Assembly (NCBI RefSeq): GCF_011388195.1
Contig: NZ_CP049990.1
Span: 3,100,001-3,164,000, forward strand
Source of the DNA: Pusillimonas sp. DMV24BSW_D
GTDB lineage: Bacteria; Pseudomonadota; Gammaproteobacteria; Burkholderiales; Burkholderiaceae_B
Reading direction: 5' to 3'
DNA length: 64,000 bases
The position numbers and the translations under genes were made by a program. This document shows positions 16,078 to 24,502 of this stretch, one piece after another. A model generated the notes under the pieces. The model searched no databases, was not told the origin of the DNA, and worked only from the letters and a program-made list of their open reading frames with translations. Positions within the stretch are counted from its first letter, which is position 1, and each line of letters begins with the position of its first letter.

Positions 16078-17391
16078 TCAATGTATGGGTGCCTTTAGCC
16101 AAAATCGATCGAACGCTGCCGCGACAACCATCATGCAAAGTACCGGCAACAACCAGGCAAGGTCGACCGACGCTCCCGGCAACAGTGCCAACCAACCAGG
16201 GGTCAGGAACCCCAACCCCGCTGCCTCGAGGCCGTCGGCCACACCCATGGCGGCCGCCAAGGCCATTGTGGGAATGAAAACGCGTTTAGCCGATACCCAA
16301 AACGGCGACAACAAACTTAACACCACCAACGTCATGGCGACGGGATAAAGCCCAACCAACACCGGTACCGAAAATGAGATCAGGCGCTCCAAGCCCTGAT
16401 TTGCAACAACCAGACTAAACACGCCAAACGTAATGACAATGGTTCGATAAGAAAGCGGCAGCAGGCGGCTGAAATACTCACCGCAGGCAGTCGTTAAACC
16501 GATCGCCGTCGTTAAACAGGCCAGCGTAATGACAACAGCCAACAACACATGACCACCCACGCCGAAGCTGTACTGCATGTATTCCGCCAGAATGACCGCA
16601 CCGGTATCCGCTTCGGGCGCAACACTGTTGCTGGTGGCGCCCAGGTACACCAACGACAAATAAACCAGGGCCAACCCCGTTGCCGCAATAACCGCAGCAA
16701 TTAGCGCGTACCGGGTTTGCAGTGCAGGGTTATCAATCTTGCGATCACGAATCGCATTCACAATAACAATACCGAACACCAATCCGGCCAGCCCATCCAT
16801 GGTTAAGTACCCTTGCAAAAAACCGCGGGACAAAGGTGCGTCCCGGTAAAGTTCATTGCCAAGCCCAACCGCATCGGCCGGAACAAGCACCGCATAACCG
16901 CCAAGAATAAGCAACGCCGCTACAAGCACCGGCGTCATGTATTTACCCACTGTATCAATTAAACGCCCTGGATACAGCGCAATCAGTATCACCAGCGCAA
17001 AATAGATAATGGAGTAAATGAACAGGGCCGCCTGACCATCGCCCAGGAAATAGGCAACGCCTACTTCGAAAGAAACCGTCGTTGTGCGCGGAATCGCAAA
17101 CAGCGGACCAATCGTTAAATAGATAAGGACCCCAAACACCGTACCGGCAACACGACCAATAGGCTGCGTTACCGTAAACAAGTCGCCGCCGGAGCGCACT
17201 AAGGCAATAATAGCGGCCAACGGCAAGCCGACACCGGTTAAAAGAAAGCCCGTAGCGGCCCACCAGAACTGCGCACCCGACTCCTGACCGACAACAGGCG
17301 GAAAAATAATATTGCCGGCGCCCAAAAACAAGGCGAAGGTCATAAAACCCAGGGCGATCAGATCAGCCAGTTTTAGTTTCATGGTGGACAA
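16078..17391 (-). CDS. brnQ: BrnQ: Na+-coupled branched-chain amino acid carrier (LIVCS family)
   Basis: A 437-residue polytopic membrane protein with about 12 hydrophobic segments. The N-terminal family signature G-A-G-N-I-I-F-P-P is at about residues 20-30, followed by G-Q-E-S-G. It matches BrnQ/LIV-II carriers, which import leucine, isoleucine and valine with Na+. Length is normal for the family. It is the first gene of a probable three-gene unit with the nucleosidase and the diguanylate cyclase. The IS3-family element begins 82 bases upstream of its start, leaving a short promoter region. Confidence 0.92.
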   Translation of the reverse strand: MSTMKLKLADLIALGFMTFALFLGAGNIIFPPVVGQESGAQFWWAATGFLLTGVGLPLAAIIALVRSGGDLFTVTQPIGRVAGTVFGVLIYLTIGPLFAIPRTTTVSFEVGVAYFLGDGQAALFIYSIIYFALVILIALYPGRLIDTVGKYMTPVLVAALLILGGYAVLVPADAVGLGNELYRDAPLSRGFLQGYLTMDGLAGLVFGIVIVNAIRDRKIDNPALQTRYALIAAVIAATGLALVYLSLVYLGATSNSVAPEADTGAVILAEYMQYSFGVGGHVLLAVVITLACLTTAIGLTTACGEYFSRLLPLSYRTIVITFGVFSLVVANQGLERLISFSVPVLVGLYPVAMTLVVLSLLSPFWVSAKRVFIPTMALAAAMGVADGLEAAGLGFLTPGWLALLPGASVDLAWLLPVLCMMVVAAAFDRFWLKAPIH

Positions 17392-17470
17392 CGGGCGCAG
17401 TGGTTAGGATTTTTATTGCTTGAACACAGATGTGAAAAAGCATACCACTGCAATAAAAATAAGGCTGCGA

Positions 17471-17473
17471 TAT
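17471..17473. repeat. Left 3-bp target-site duplication (TAT) of the IS
   Basis: TAT precedes the left inverted repeat and is matched by TAT at 18920-18922 after the right end. Three-base duplications are typical of IS3-family insertion. Confidence 0.7.
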
Positions 17474-17524
17474 TGAACTGCACCCCAAAAGTTGGACACC
17501 AATCTAACCTTTGGGGTGTTTTTC

Positions 17525-18049
17525 ATGGCGAAGTACGATGGGCAGTTCAAGCTAAAAGTAGTGCTGGATTATTTGTCGGGGCGAGTTGGCGGCTATGTAC
17601 TTGTCGCCCGTATTCACGGCCTGGATGGTGGGACAGTAAAACAGTGGGTTGATAGCTATCGCTTGCATGGCGCGTTAGGGCTACGGCCCAAGGGAGCCAG
17701 CTACGATGTTGCCTTCAAGCTATCTGTACTGGAGCGGATGCAGCACGGGAGGTTGTCACTGCGAGAGACGGCTGCCTTGTTTGATATTCGGTGTGCTGAC
17801 CACATATCGAAGTGGAAACGCCAGTATGATATGGGGGGTCTGGACGCACTGAAGGACCGACGAGGTCGCCCAAGGAAAATGCCTGCCAAGCCCCCCAAGC
17901 CGGTTGACGAGTCAACCTCAGAAGAACGCACACTTGCGCAACTGCGTGAAGAAAATGAGTATCTGCGTGCGGAGAATGCGTATCTAAAAAAGCTCGATGC
18001 CTTGATCCAGACAAAGCGTGCAGCAACGCTGAAAAAGCGCAAATCGTGA
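17525..18049 (+). CDS. IS3-family transposase OrfA (helix-turn-helix subunit)
   Basis: A 174-residue protein starting at ATG 17525; an in-frame TTG further up lies inside the terminal inverted repeat and is unlikely to be used. Two helix-turn-helix segments cover about residues 5-110 (IS150-like insJ domain). A leucine-zipper coiled coil follows at about 135-160 (L-R-E-E-N-E-Y-L-R-A-E-N-A-Y-L-K-K). OrfA binds the IS ends and regulates transposition. An A6G slippery heptamer near its 3' end allows -1 frameshifting into orfB, making the OrfAB transposase. The stop TGA overlaps the GTG of orfB. Confidence 0.92.
   Translation: MAKYDGQFKLKVVLDYLSGRVGGYVLVARIHGLDGGTVKQWVDSYRLHGALGLRPKGASYDVAFKLSVLERMQHGRLSLRETAALFDIRCADHISKWKRQYDMGGLDALKDRRGRPRKMPAKPPKPVDESTSEERTLAQLREENEYLRAENAYLKKLDALIQTKRAATLKKRKS
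17986..17992 (+). promoter_or_regulatory. A6G programmed -1 ribosomal frameshift site
   Basis: The heptamer A-AAA-AAG lies in the orfA frame exactly as X-XXY-YYZ. After a -1 shift the frame stays open from 17992 through the orfB GTG at 18046 without a stop codon, giving a fused OrfAB transposase as known for IS3-family elements. Confidence 0.85.
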
Positions 18050-18879
18050 CTGGATTGAGGCATGCGCACCCATTGGCGACGCTGCTTAGCATAGCAGGCC
18101 TGTCTCGCAGTACGTTCTACTACCATGTGCGTTCTACTGGGCTGACCGACAAGCACGCCGACTTGAAGACGACGATTATTTCAATTTTTACACAGCACAA
18201 AGGCCGGTATGGCTATCGGCGCATTACGGCCACGCTGCGCCAAATGAATGTGCCCGTCAACCATAAGAGGGTGCAACGGTTGATGGGACTCTTGCAACTG
18301 AAGTCATTAGTACGGGTCAAGAAATACCGTTCCTATAAGGGCACCGTCGGCAAAGTAGCTCCCAACGTCCTGCAACGGCAATTCGACGCGACAAGGCCGA
18401 ACCTGAAGTGGGTGACCGATGTGACCGAGTTTAGGGTAGGTGACGAAAAGCTGTACTTGTCGCCGGTGATGGATTTGTACAACGGCGAAATCGTTGCCTA
18501 CGAAACGGCCAAGCGCCCGGTCTTCAAGATGGTGGGAAAAATGCTGCAAAAAGCACTTCTATGCCTGGGCGAGCATGACAGACCTGTGGTGCATTCGGAC
18601 CAGGGCTGGCAGTATCAAATGTCTTGGTACCGTGATCTACTCGCGAGCAAGTCATTGACTCAAAGTATGTCCAGAAGGGGAAACTGCCTGGATAACGCAG
18701 CGATGGAAAGTTTCTTCGGTACGCTGAAAGCCGAGTTCTTTCACCTGAATAAGTTCGCTAGCATTGAGCAGCTACAAGTAGGACTCAAGCATTACATTCA
18801 TTACTACAATAATGAGCGGATCAAGCTAAAACTAAAAGGACTGAGTCCGGTGCAATACCGAATTCAGTCCTTAGCCTAG
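18046..18879 (+). CDS. IS3-family transposase OrfB (DDE integrase domain)
   Basis: A 277-residue frame with an N-terminal HTH_21 region (about residues 40-95) and an rve-type DDE integrase core. The three acidic residues are seen in W-V-T-D-V-T-E-F, V-H-S-D-Q-G-W-Q-Y and N-A-A-M-E-S-F-F-G. The C-terminus has the common Y-Y-N-N-E-R-I segment. It is most likely made as the frameshifted OrfAB fusion, not from its own GTG. No internal stop or deletion is seen, so the enzyme should be functional. Confidence 0.93.
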   Translation: MTGLRHAHPLATLLSIAGLSRSTFYYHVRSTGLTDKHADLKTTIISIFTQHKGRYGYRRITATLRQMNVPVNHKRVQRLMGLLQLKSLVRVKKYRSYKGTVGKVAPNVLQRQFDATRPNLKWVTDVTEFRVGDEKLYLSPVMDLYNGEIVAYETAKRPVFKMVGKMLQKALLCLGEHDRPVVHSDQGWQYQMSWYRDLLASKSLTQSMSRRGNCLDNAAMESFFGTLKAEFFHLNKFASIEQLQVGLKHYIHYYNNERIKLKLKGLSPVQYRIQSLA

Positions 18880-19004
18880 CTAGTCCAACCTGACCGTCCA
18901 ACTTTATGGGGTCAGTTCATATGTGAACCGCAGCCTTATTTAACTTCGCCCCAAGCAATACCAAAACAATTGTTTGGCGTATCGCCTCAGGCACAACGAC
19001 AGTT

Positions 19005-19166
19005 TTATTCGGTCGCTTTCTCTACGCGATCGCTGAGCTCAGCGGCCGCCTGGTCAATTTCCTTGCCGGCTTTTTCAGCCGGGCCTTCTTTTTCCTGGCA
19101 ACCGGCAAGCGCCATTAGCAAAACAGCGGTAACAGCAGTTGAACCTAAAACGTTCTTGATTTTCAT
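19005..19166 (-). CDS. Small lipoprotein (53 aa), unknown function
   Basis: This is a 53-residue gene. The ATG at 19166 is preceded by a strong AGGGAGGGA ribosome-binding site. The protein has a short basic start, a hydrophobic stretch and a lipobox L-A-G-C around residue 23. A small, highly charged helical tail of about 30 residues rich in Lys, Glu and Ala follows. It resembles the many tiny lipoproteins of proteobacteria with an E-G-P-A-E-K-A-G-x-x-I-D-type tail; I know of no defined function for them. It stands alone, and its terminator downstream is interrupted by the IS3-family insertion. Confidence 0.8.
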   Translation of the reverse strand: MKIKNVLGSTAVTAVLLMALAGCQEKEGPAEKAGKEIDQAAAELSDRVEKATE

Positions 19167-19250
19167 TGTTTCCCTCCCTGTTGAACAATGTCATAAAAAT
19201 TCTACCGTTAAACGCGGCGAAAAGACACGCTTCAAGCGCAACCAAATTTT

Positions 19251-20591
19251 TCAAAAAGTCCGCCGTGCCGAACCGCGCTGACGTTGCCGTTTCACCACAT
19301 ACATATCCTGATCGGCAAAGGCAAGTAATGCGTCGACCTGGGTGGCGTCGTCGGGATAGCACGCCAATCCGATACTCGCATCAGGACTTAAGTTGCCATT
19401 TTCAAAGTCCACCGGCTCAAGCAAAGATACTTGAAGCTTATTAGCCACTTTCCTTGCATCATCTTTGGAACGGATATCTTCAAGCAATACCAGAAACTCA
19501 TCGCCTCCAAGCCGAAAAACCGTATCCCCTTTGCGCAAGCTGTCTTTCAAACGCACTGCAACTTCTCGCAACAATTGATCGCCGACAACGTGGCCGTATG
19601 AATCGTTGACCAATTTGAAATCATCCAGATCGACAAACAACACCGCCAACGAAGCTTGCCTGCGTTCACATCGCGCCAATGCCGAGCGCAAATGCGCACG
19701 CAATGTACGCCGATTAGGCAAACCCGTTAAATCGTCGTACTGCGCCATACGCAACAGTTCTGCGTGCATGCGTTGCCGCTCGACTGCCGTGGCCACCTGC
19801 GCACCAACGAATCGAAGCAACTCAAGATCTGTCTCGCTATACACAACACCGCTTGAACTGCTAATTACCAAAGTTCCCATATAACCGCTTTGTGATTGCA
19901 ATGGAACAAACACCCAAGTGCCGGCGTTCTCTGTGGAGTGCAACTCATTCGACGATAGATCATGTTTCAAAAGCAACGGCTCTTGGCGACTTTTCGAGTC
20001 TGCACAAATCGCCAGCAAACGAGTGGAAAGTGAGGCGTTCCACGGGTGCGCACTATCTTGTCTGAAAACCCAATGTTGTACCTGCGTTTCATGATCGACA
20101 TCGGCAACCACAAACGTTGCAACCGGGACACGCTGCGCCACAATTTCCTGCACTTCCGCCAGCAGTGTATTCACATCCTGCGCCCGATGCGCCGCTTCCG
20201 ACACTGCATAAGTTGCCGCCTGGCGATCCTCAAGGCGCCGTCGCTCGGTGACGTCCCTCGCCACGCCGATCCGACATTGATGTTGTTCCGTCCAGCAAGC
20301 CGACCACATCACCCGAACATAACGCCCGTCCTTACGAATGTAGCGATTTTCGAAGCCAACACGCGGAATGCCCGCCATTACCTTTCTGGCTTCTTCCCGC
20401 GTTCTCTCGCGGTCTTCCGGCGCCACAAGCTCAATCATCGGGTGCCCTATCAACTCTTGTTGCGAATACCCCAACAGACGTTCGCAGGCCGCGCTAACGA
20501 AAACGATACGACCTTCTATGTCGACTACAAACACCGTGTCGAGCATCAGGTTAAGAAAGTCAGGCAAAAGCGCCTGCACATTAAGCTTCAT
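19251..20591 (-). CDS. Cytoplasmic PAS-GAF-GGDEF diguanylate cyclase
   Basis: A soluble signalling protein of about 446 residues from the Met codon at 20591; in-frame starts at 20642 and 20678 would run into the tag leader and lack a clear ribosome-binding site. A PAS domain (about residues 10-125, with a PAC-like R-Y-I-R-K-D-G-R segment) is followed by a GAF domain (about 140-275) and a GGDEF domain. The active site is G-G-D-E-F and the I-site R-K-G-D stands five residues before it, so it should make c-di-GMP with feedback inhibition. No EAL domain is attached. It is divergent from tag. Confidence 0.9.
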   Translation of the reverse strand: MKLNVQALLPDFLNLMLDTVFVVDIEGRIVFVSAACERLLGYSQQELIGHPMIELVAPEDRERTREEARKVMAGIPRVGFENRYIRKDGRYVRVMWSACWTEQHQCRIGVARDVTERRRLEDRQAATYAVSEAAHRAQDVNTLLAEVQEIVAQRVPVATFVVADVDHETQVQHWVFRQDSAHPWNASLSTRLLAICADSKSRQEPLLLKHDLSSNELHSTENAGTWVFVPLQSQSGYMGTLVISSSSGVVYSETDLELLRFVGAQVATAVERQRMHAELLRMAQYDDLTGLPNRRTLRAHLRSALARCERRQASLAVLFVDLDDFKLVNDSYGHVVGDQLLREVAVRLKDSLRKGDTVFRLGGDEFLVLLEDIRSKDDARKVANKLQVSLLEPVDFENGNLSPDASIGLACYPDDATQVDALLAFADQDMYVVKRQRQRGSARRTF

Positions 20592-20667
20592 ATCGGCCAC
20601 ATGGGAAATTGAGCGGACAATCGTTACACTGGATTCCGGCATTTTATTCAAAAAAGGAAGAAAACCA

Positions 20668-21276
20668 ATGTCTAACACTATTCCTGGCCCCGACGGGAAA
20701 CCGCGTTGCGGCTGGTGTGCCGCCGCACCGGAATTCTTTCCCTACCACGATAAAGAATGGGGCTTCCCGGTTGATAACGACCAGCGACTATTCGAAAAAA
20801 TTTGCCTGGAAAGCTTTCAGTCGGGTTTAAGCTGGCGCACAATTCTGGCAAAACGTGAAAACTTCCGACGCGCTTTCGACCATTTCGACTTTCACAAGGT
20901 AGCGCAATACACCGACGCGGATATAGAAAGATTATTAAAAGACGCCGGCATTGTGCGCCATCGGGGCAAAATTGAAGCGGTCGTCAACAACGCGGGAAAG
21001 CTGTTGGAGCTCATTAAGAACGAGGGGTCATTCGCCGCCTATGTTTGGCGCTTCGAACCCAGCGAAAAAGTCTTGACCGCGCCGCAAACCGCATCTCGCT
21101 CCGCTGCCTCAGAAGCCATGTCAAAAGACCTGCGCAAACGTGGCTGGAAATTCGTGGGCCCGACAACGGTGTACGCGTTTATGCAAGCCATGGGATTAAT
21201 TAATGATCATGCCGAGCAATGCGCTCTTCGGCTGTCCGTCGAGAACGCCAGAAAAAAATTCAAACGACCTAAATAA
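20668..21276 (+). CDS. tag: DNA-3-methyladenine glycosylase I
   Basis: A 202-residue base-excision repair enzyme that removes 3-methyladenine from alkylated DNA. The start at 20668 is chosen because AAGGAAG lies just upstream and family homology begins here; the frame is open further upstream but overlaps the divergent GGDEF gene. Conserved features include R-C-G-W near the N-terminus, Y-H-D-K-E-W-G at about 26-32, F-Q-S-G-L-S-W, and near the end the H-x3-C zinc pair in N-D-H-A-E-Q-C. Together with the early Cys/His these form the structural zinc site of Tag. The gene stands alone. Confidence 0.94.
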   Translation: MSNTIPGPDGKPRCGWCAAAPEFFPYHDKEWGFPVDNDQRLFEKICLESFQSGLSWRTILAKRENFRRAFDHFDFHKVAQYTDADIERLLKDAGIVRHRGKIEAVVNNAGKLLELIKNEGSFAAYVWRFEPSEKVLTAPQTASRSAASEAMSKDLRKRGWKFVGPTTVYAFMQAMGLINDHAEQCALRLSVENARKKFKRPK

Positions 21277-21407
21277 AACATCCGGGAAAGATAGGGCCAC
21301 CGAATTTGTAAACATGGCCCGTTTTGCATTGCATGGGGCACGTAACTAAGCGTAAACTGGCCGCTCTTTTTTGAAAATACGACCCCGGAAGACTGTTAAT
21401 TTAACCC

Positions 21408-22472
21408 ATGCTTTATCCTCTCACACTTCGTTCCTCCCCTCGCTTTTTCTCTTTTCTCGTCCTAATCGCGGCCATTTTTCTTGGCGCCAACGCATATGCC
21501 GGCACCGTCTGGCTGAATAACGGCGATCGCATCACCGGCACCATTCAATCGCTGGATGGTGGAAAACTACTGGTTAAAACTGAATACGGCGGTAATATCC
21601 GCGTTGATATTACGCATGTAAAAACACTGGAAAGTGACTCTGAGCTGGTTGTAAAAAATGGTGAGTTCAACAACGACTACCGTGCAAAGCTCGTTGCAGC
21701 CGACGACGGCACAGTAACGTTACAAGGGGTTGAGCGCGCTGACGGTCAAACAACACCGGTTAGTACGTCCGTACCAGTGGCCTCCATTACACGTGTAGTG
21801 CGACCCACTCCGTTTCTCAATGAAGCCACATTCAAAGGGCGTTTCGACTTGGCCGCAACGCGTAAATCGGCATCAACCAAAACACAAGACTACACGCTGA
21901 ATACCTTTAATGAACTGCGTCACGGCATGTGGCGCCATCAACTGGCGGCCGACTACACACGCAACAAAGAAGACAGCACCGACAGCACCTATAACTACGG
22001 CGCGGGCTACACGCTTGATTACTTCATTAGCGAAAAAGCATTTTGGCAGGGCCGAGCCAAGTATCGACGCGACTTCGTGGAAGAACTCAACCGCCAGGTT
22101 GTATATGGTACCGGGCCAGGTTACCAGTTCTGGGACAACGAACTCGGCGCCTTCTCTCTTTCCGCGCTCATGAGCCGGGTGCATTATGGCTATACCGATG
22201 GAAGCAGCGAAAATGCATATGCCGCGTCATTGCGCTGGGATTACGTGCGCTACTTTTACGGTAAAGAGTTCGAACTATATACACGCGGCGAAGTGTTACG
22301 CCCTATTAACAGCGACACTAAGTTCGCGATTAACGGCGAAGTGGGTGCACGCTACAACATGAACAGCTGGATGTCGGTTTATCTGAAGTATGCGCGTAAC
22401 CAGGTCAGTGGCGGCCGCCAAGGCGGCATCAATGAGTCGGTTTACAGCACGGGTATTGGCGTGCGCTGGTAG
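21408..22472 (+). CDS. DUF481-family outer-membrane protein
   Basis: A 354-residue exported protein. The signal peptide ends near A-N-A-Y-A-G. A short soluble domain (about 30-130) carries the pattern V-W-L-N-N-G-D-R-I-T-G-T-I, typical of DUF481 proteins. A beta-barrel of about 200 residues follows, with alternating aromatic strands and a C-terminal Trp, as expected for an outer-membrane protein recognised by the BAM complex. Related proteins are sometimes salt- or pH-induced, but a function cannot be assigned. The amidohydrolase gene starts 47 bases downstream on the same strand, so the two may be co-transcribed. Confidence 0.82.
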   Translation: MLYPLTLRSSPRFFSFLVLIAAIFLGANAYAGTVWLNNGDRITGTIQSLDGGKLLVKTEYGGNIRVDITHVKTLESDSELVVKNGEFNNDYRAKLVAADDGTVTLQGVERADGQTTPVSTSVPVASITRVVRPTPFLNEATFKGRFDLAATRKSASTKTQDYTLNTFNELRHGMWRHQLAADYTRNKEDSTDSTYNYGAGYTLDYFISEKAFWQGRAKYRRDFVEELNRQVVYGTGPGYQFWDNELGAFSLSALMSRVHYGYTDGSSENAYAASLRWDYVRYFYGKEFELYTRGEVLRPINSDTKFAINGEVGARYNMNSWMSVYLKYARNQVSGGRQGGINESVYSTGIGVRW

Positions 22473-22519
22473 GCTTCGGTTTTTCTAACTCACGCCCGCG
22501 GCTAAGGAGACAAAAACAA

Positions 22520-24439
22520 ATGCGCAAGAAGATAGTAATAACAAGACTAGCCGGTCTGATTAGCGGCCTGTGCCTTGCCTTACCGGGCGTGGCACAGGAT
22601 GTTGCCGATCAGATATGGGCGGGAGGCCCAATTATTACCGTGAATGACAAAGCACCACGCGCTGAAGCAATTGCGGTTAAAGACGGAAAAATTCTTGCGG
22701 TCGGCAATCACGACGACATCATGAAATATGAGGGTGCAAAAACCGAAGTCCACGACTTGCAAGGGCGCGCACTGTTACCCGGCTTTGTCGATGCACACGG
22801 GCACGCATTCATGATTGGATTGCAGGCACTATCAGCCAACCTACTGTCTCCACCCGACGGTGAGGTAAAAAATATTGATAGCCTTCAGCAGACCTTAACC
22901 CGATGGGCTAAGGACAACGCCGAGCGGGAGCAGAAAATAGGCATGATCCTGGGGTTTGGCTACGACGATGCCCAGTTGGCGGAACAACGCCACCCAACCC
23001 GCCAAGATCTCGACAAAGTATCAACCGACACGCCGATTCTTATTATTCATCAGTCTGGGCACATGGGCGTCATGAACAGCAAAGCGCTCGAATTAGCAGG
23101 CATTACGGCCGATACGGCAAATCCCGAAGGAGGCGTGATTCGACGCGAGTCCGACGGAAGAACACCTAACGGTGTTGTAGAAGAAGCTGCATTTTTTAAC
23201 GCTCTGGCAAAAAAATTCGGCCAGATCGATGCACAGCAAGCGCAAAGTTTATTTGTGGCAGGCACTGGCTTGTTGGCCAAATATGGTTACACCACCGGCC
23301 AGGAAGGGCGAGCAACGTCGCCTTTGGTCCCGCTAATGCGGGAAGCGGCGGCAAAAGGAATTATCCCCATCGATGTCGTCACCTATGTTGATGTATTGCA
23401 AGACAGAGACTTCATTGCCAAGCATGTTAGCCAAGAATACAAAAACGGCTTCCGTGTTGGAGGGGCCAAGCTCACAATCGACGGGTCGCCGCAAGGCTTT
23501 ACCGCCTATCGCGACCGCCCCTATTACAACCCGCCGGAATCCTATCGAGCCGATTACCGAGGTTACACTGCCGCGACGGCCGATCAAGTATTCGACGCCA
23601 TTAATTGGGCATTCGATAACAACATCCAAATCATTACCCACTCTAACGGCGAAGGCGCTTCCGATATTCTGCTTGCGGCCATTAAAACCGCACAACAGAA
23701 ACACAAAAAGGCCGATCGGCGAACGGTCTTGATTCACGGCCAGTTCCTGCGGGAGGATCAGGTTGATGAAATGAATCAGCTTGATGTTTTTCCTTCACTC
23801 TTCCCCATGCACACCTTTTACTGGGGTGACTGGCACCGGGAACGCACCGTGGGCCCAAAGCTGGCCAACAACATCTCACCCACCGGCTGGGTACGAGATC
23901 GCGGCATGATGTTTTCAACCCATCACGATGCGCCCGTGGCTTTTCCGGATTCAATGCGGGTACTTTCGGCTACTGTTACCCGCCGCTCACGATCAGGAGA
24001 CATTCTTGGTCCGGAACAACGGGTTGATGTAATGACAGCGTTGAAAGCCATGACGATTTGGCCCGCCTACCAGCATTTTGAGGAGGATCAAAAAGGCTCG
24101 CTAGAACCTGGCAAAATAGCCGACTTTGTTATTCTGTCGAATGATCCGACAGCTGTAGATCCCGAGACACTGGACGAATTGAAGGTCACTGAAACGATCA
24201 AGAAAGGTAAATCGATCTTCCGCCTGAAGGACGAAAAAGATAATCCCGAAGCGGCCAATACCGCAGCGGCCGGCGATGTTCTGGGCACCGTATTACGCAA
24301 ATGGGAACGCAACCTGCAACAGCATGCTCATAATGCAGACAATGAACATGAGCACGGGCCCGACCTGCTAATGAGTGTCCTTATGCAGGGAATAACCAAA
24401 AACCAATCGGTCGAATCGCCATCTGTACGCGATTACTAA
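22520..24439 (+). CDS. Exported metal-dependent amidohydrolase (YtcJ/amidohydrolase_3 family)
   Basis: A 639-residue enzyme with a signal peptide (ending A-L-P-G-V-A-Q), hence periplasmic. The amidohydrolase motifs are clear: D-A-H-G-H at about 91-95 for the first metal ligands, the later I-I-T-H-S-N-G-E-G in the core, and a C-terminal composite beta domain (G-K-I-A-D-F-V-I-L-S). About 55 residues beyond the normal end of the family form a charged His/Glu-rich tail. The substrate is unknown; YtcJ relatives act on cyclic amides and N-substituted compounds. AAGGAGAC precedes the ATG. A terminator follows the stop codon. Confidence 0.85.
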   Translation: MRKKIVITRLAGLISGLCLALPGVAQDVADQIWAGGPIITVNDKAPRAEAIAVKDGKILAVGNHDDIMKYEGAKTEVHDLQGRALLPGFVDAHGHAFMIGLQALSANLLSPPDGEVKNIDSLQQTLTRWAKDNAEREQKIGMILGFGYDDAQLAEQRHPTRQDLDKVSTDTPILIIHQSGHMGVMNSKALELAGITADTANPEGGVIRRESDGRTPNGVVEEAAFFNALAKKFGQIDAQQAQSLFVAGTGLLAKYGYTTGQEGRATSPLVPLMREAAAKGIIPIDVVTYVDVLQDRDFIAKHVSQEYKNGFRVGGAKLTIDGSPQGFTAYRDRPYYNPPESYRADYRGYTAATADQVFDAINWAFDNNIQIITHSNGEGASDILLAAIKTAQQKHKKADRRTVLIHGQFLREDQVDEMNQLDVFPSLFPMHTFYWGDWHRERTVGPKLANNISPTGWVRDRGMMFSTHHDAPVAFPDSMRVLSATVTRRSRSGDILGPEQRVDVMTALKAMTIWPAYQHFEEDQKGSLEPGKIADFVILSNDPTAVDPETLDELKVTETIKKGKSIFRLKDEKDNPEAANTAAAGDVLGTVLRKWERNLQQHAHNADNEHEHGPDLLMSVLMQGITKNQSVESPSVRDY

Positions 24440-24471
24440 CCACATAACTCCCTGTCGCGCGATACGAATAC

Positions 24472-24502
24472 ACAGGCCGGCTAAACACCGGCCTGTTCTT
24501 TT
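24472..24502 (+). terminator. Rho-independent terminator after the amidohydrolase gene
   Basis: Stem ACAGGCCGG (24472-24480), loop CTAAACA, stem CCGGCCTGT (24488-24496), then TCTTTT. It ends the amidohydrolase transcript. The loop and right arm also hold the stop codon and last codons of the convergent LysR gene. Confidence 0.82.

Larger units (their letters stand above)
17474..18919 (+). mobile_element. IS3-family insertion sequence (IS150-like group), apparently intact, 1446 bp
   Basis: The element is bounded by imperfect inverted repeats. The left end (17474-17498) begins TGAACTGCACCCCA and ends AAGTTGGACA. The right end (read as complement from 18919) begins TGAACTGACCCCATAAAGTT. It carries the two overlapping transposase frames of the IS3 family with an A6G slippage site, and is flanked by 3-bp TAT repeats. 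Both frames are open and the ends look complete, so it may still be mobile. It sits in the loop of a transcription terminator (stem arms directly outside both ends) between brnQ and a small lipoprotein gene. Confidence 0.93.
17457..18939 (-). terminator. Rho-independent terminator of the small lipoprotein gene, split by the IS
   Basis: Directly outside the IS, the left flank reads AAATAAGGCTGCG (17457-17469) and the right flank reads CGCAGCCTTATTT (18927-18939). These are exact reverse complements of 13 bases. Without the IS and one TAT copy they form a strong stem with a loop of about ten bases. On the minus strand a T-rich tail follows, so this is a terminator for the lipoprotein gene at 19005-19166. 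The IS has inserted in the loop. Confidence 0.8.
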
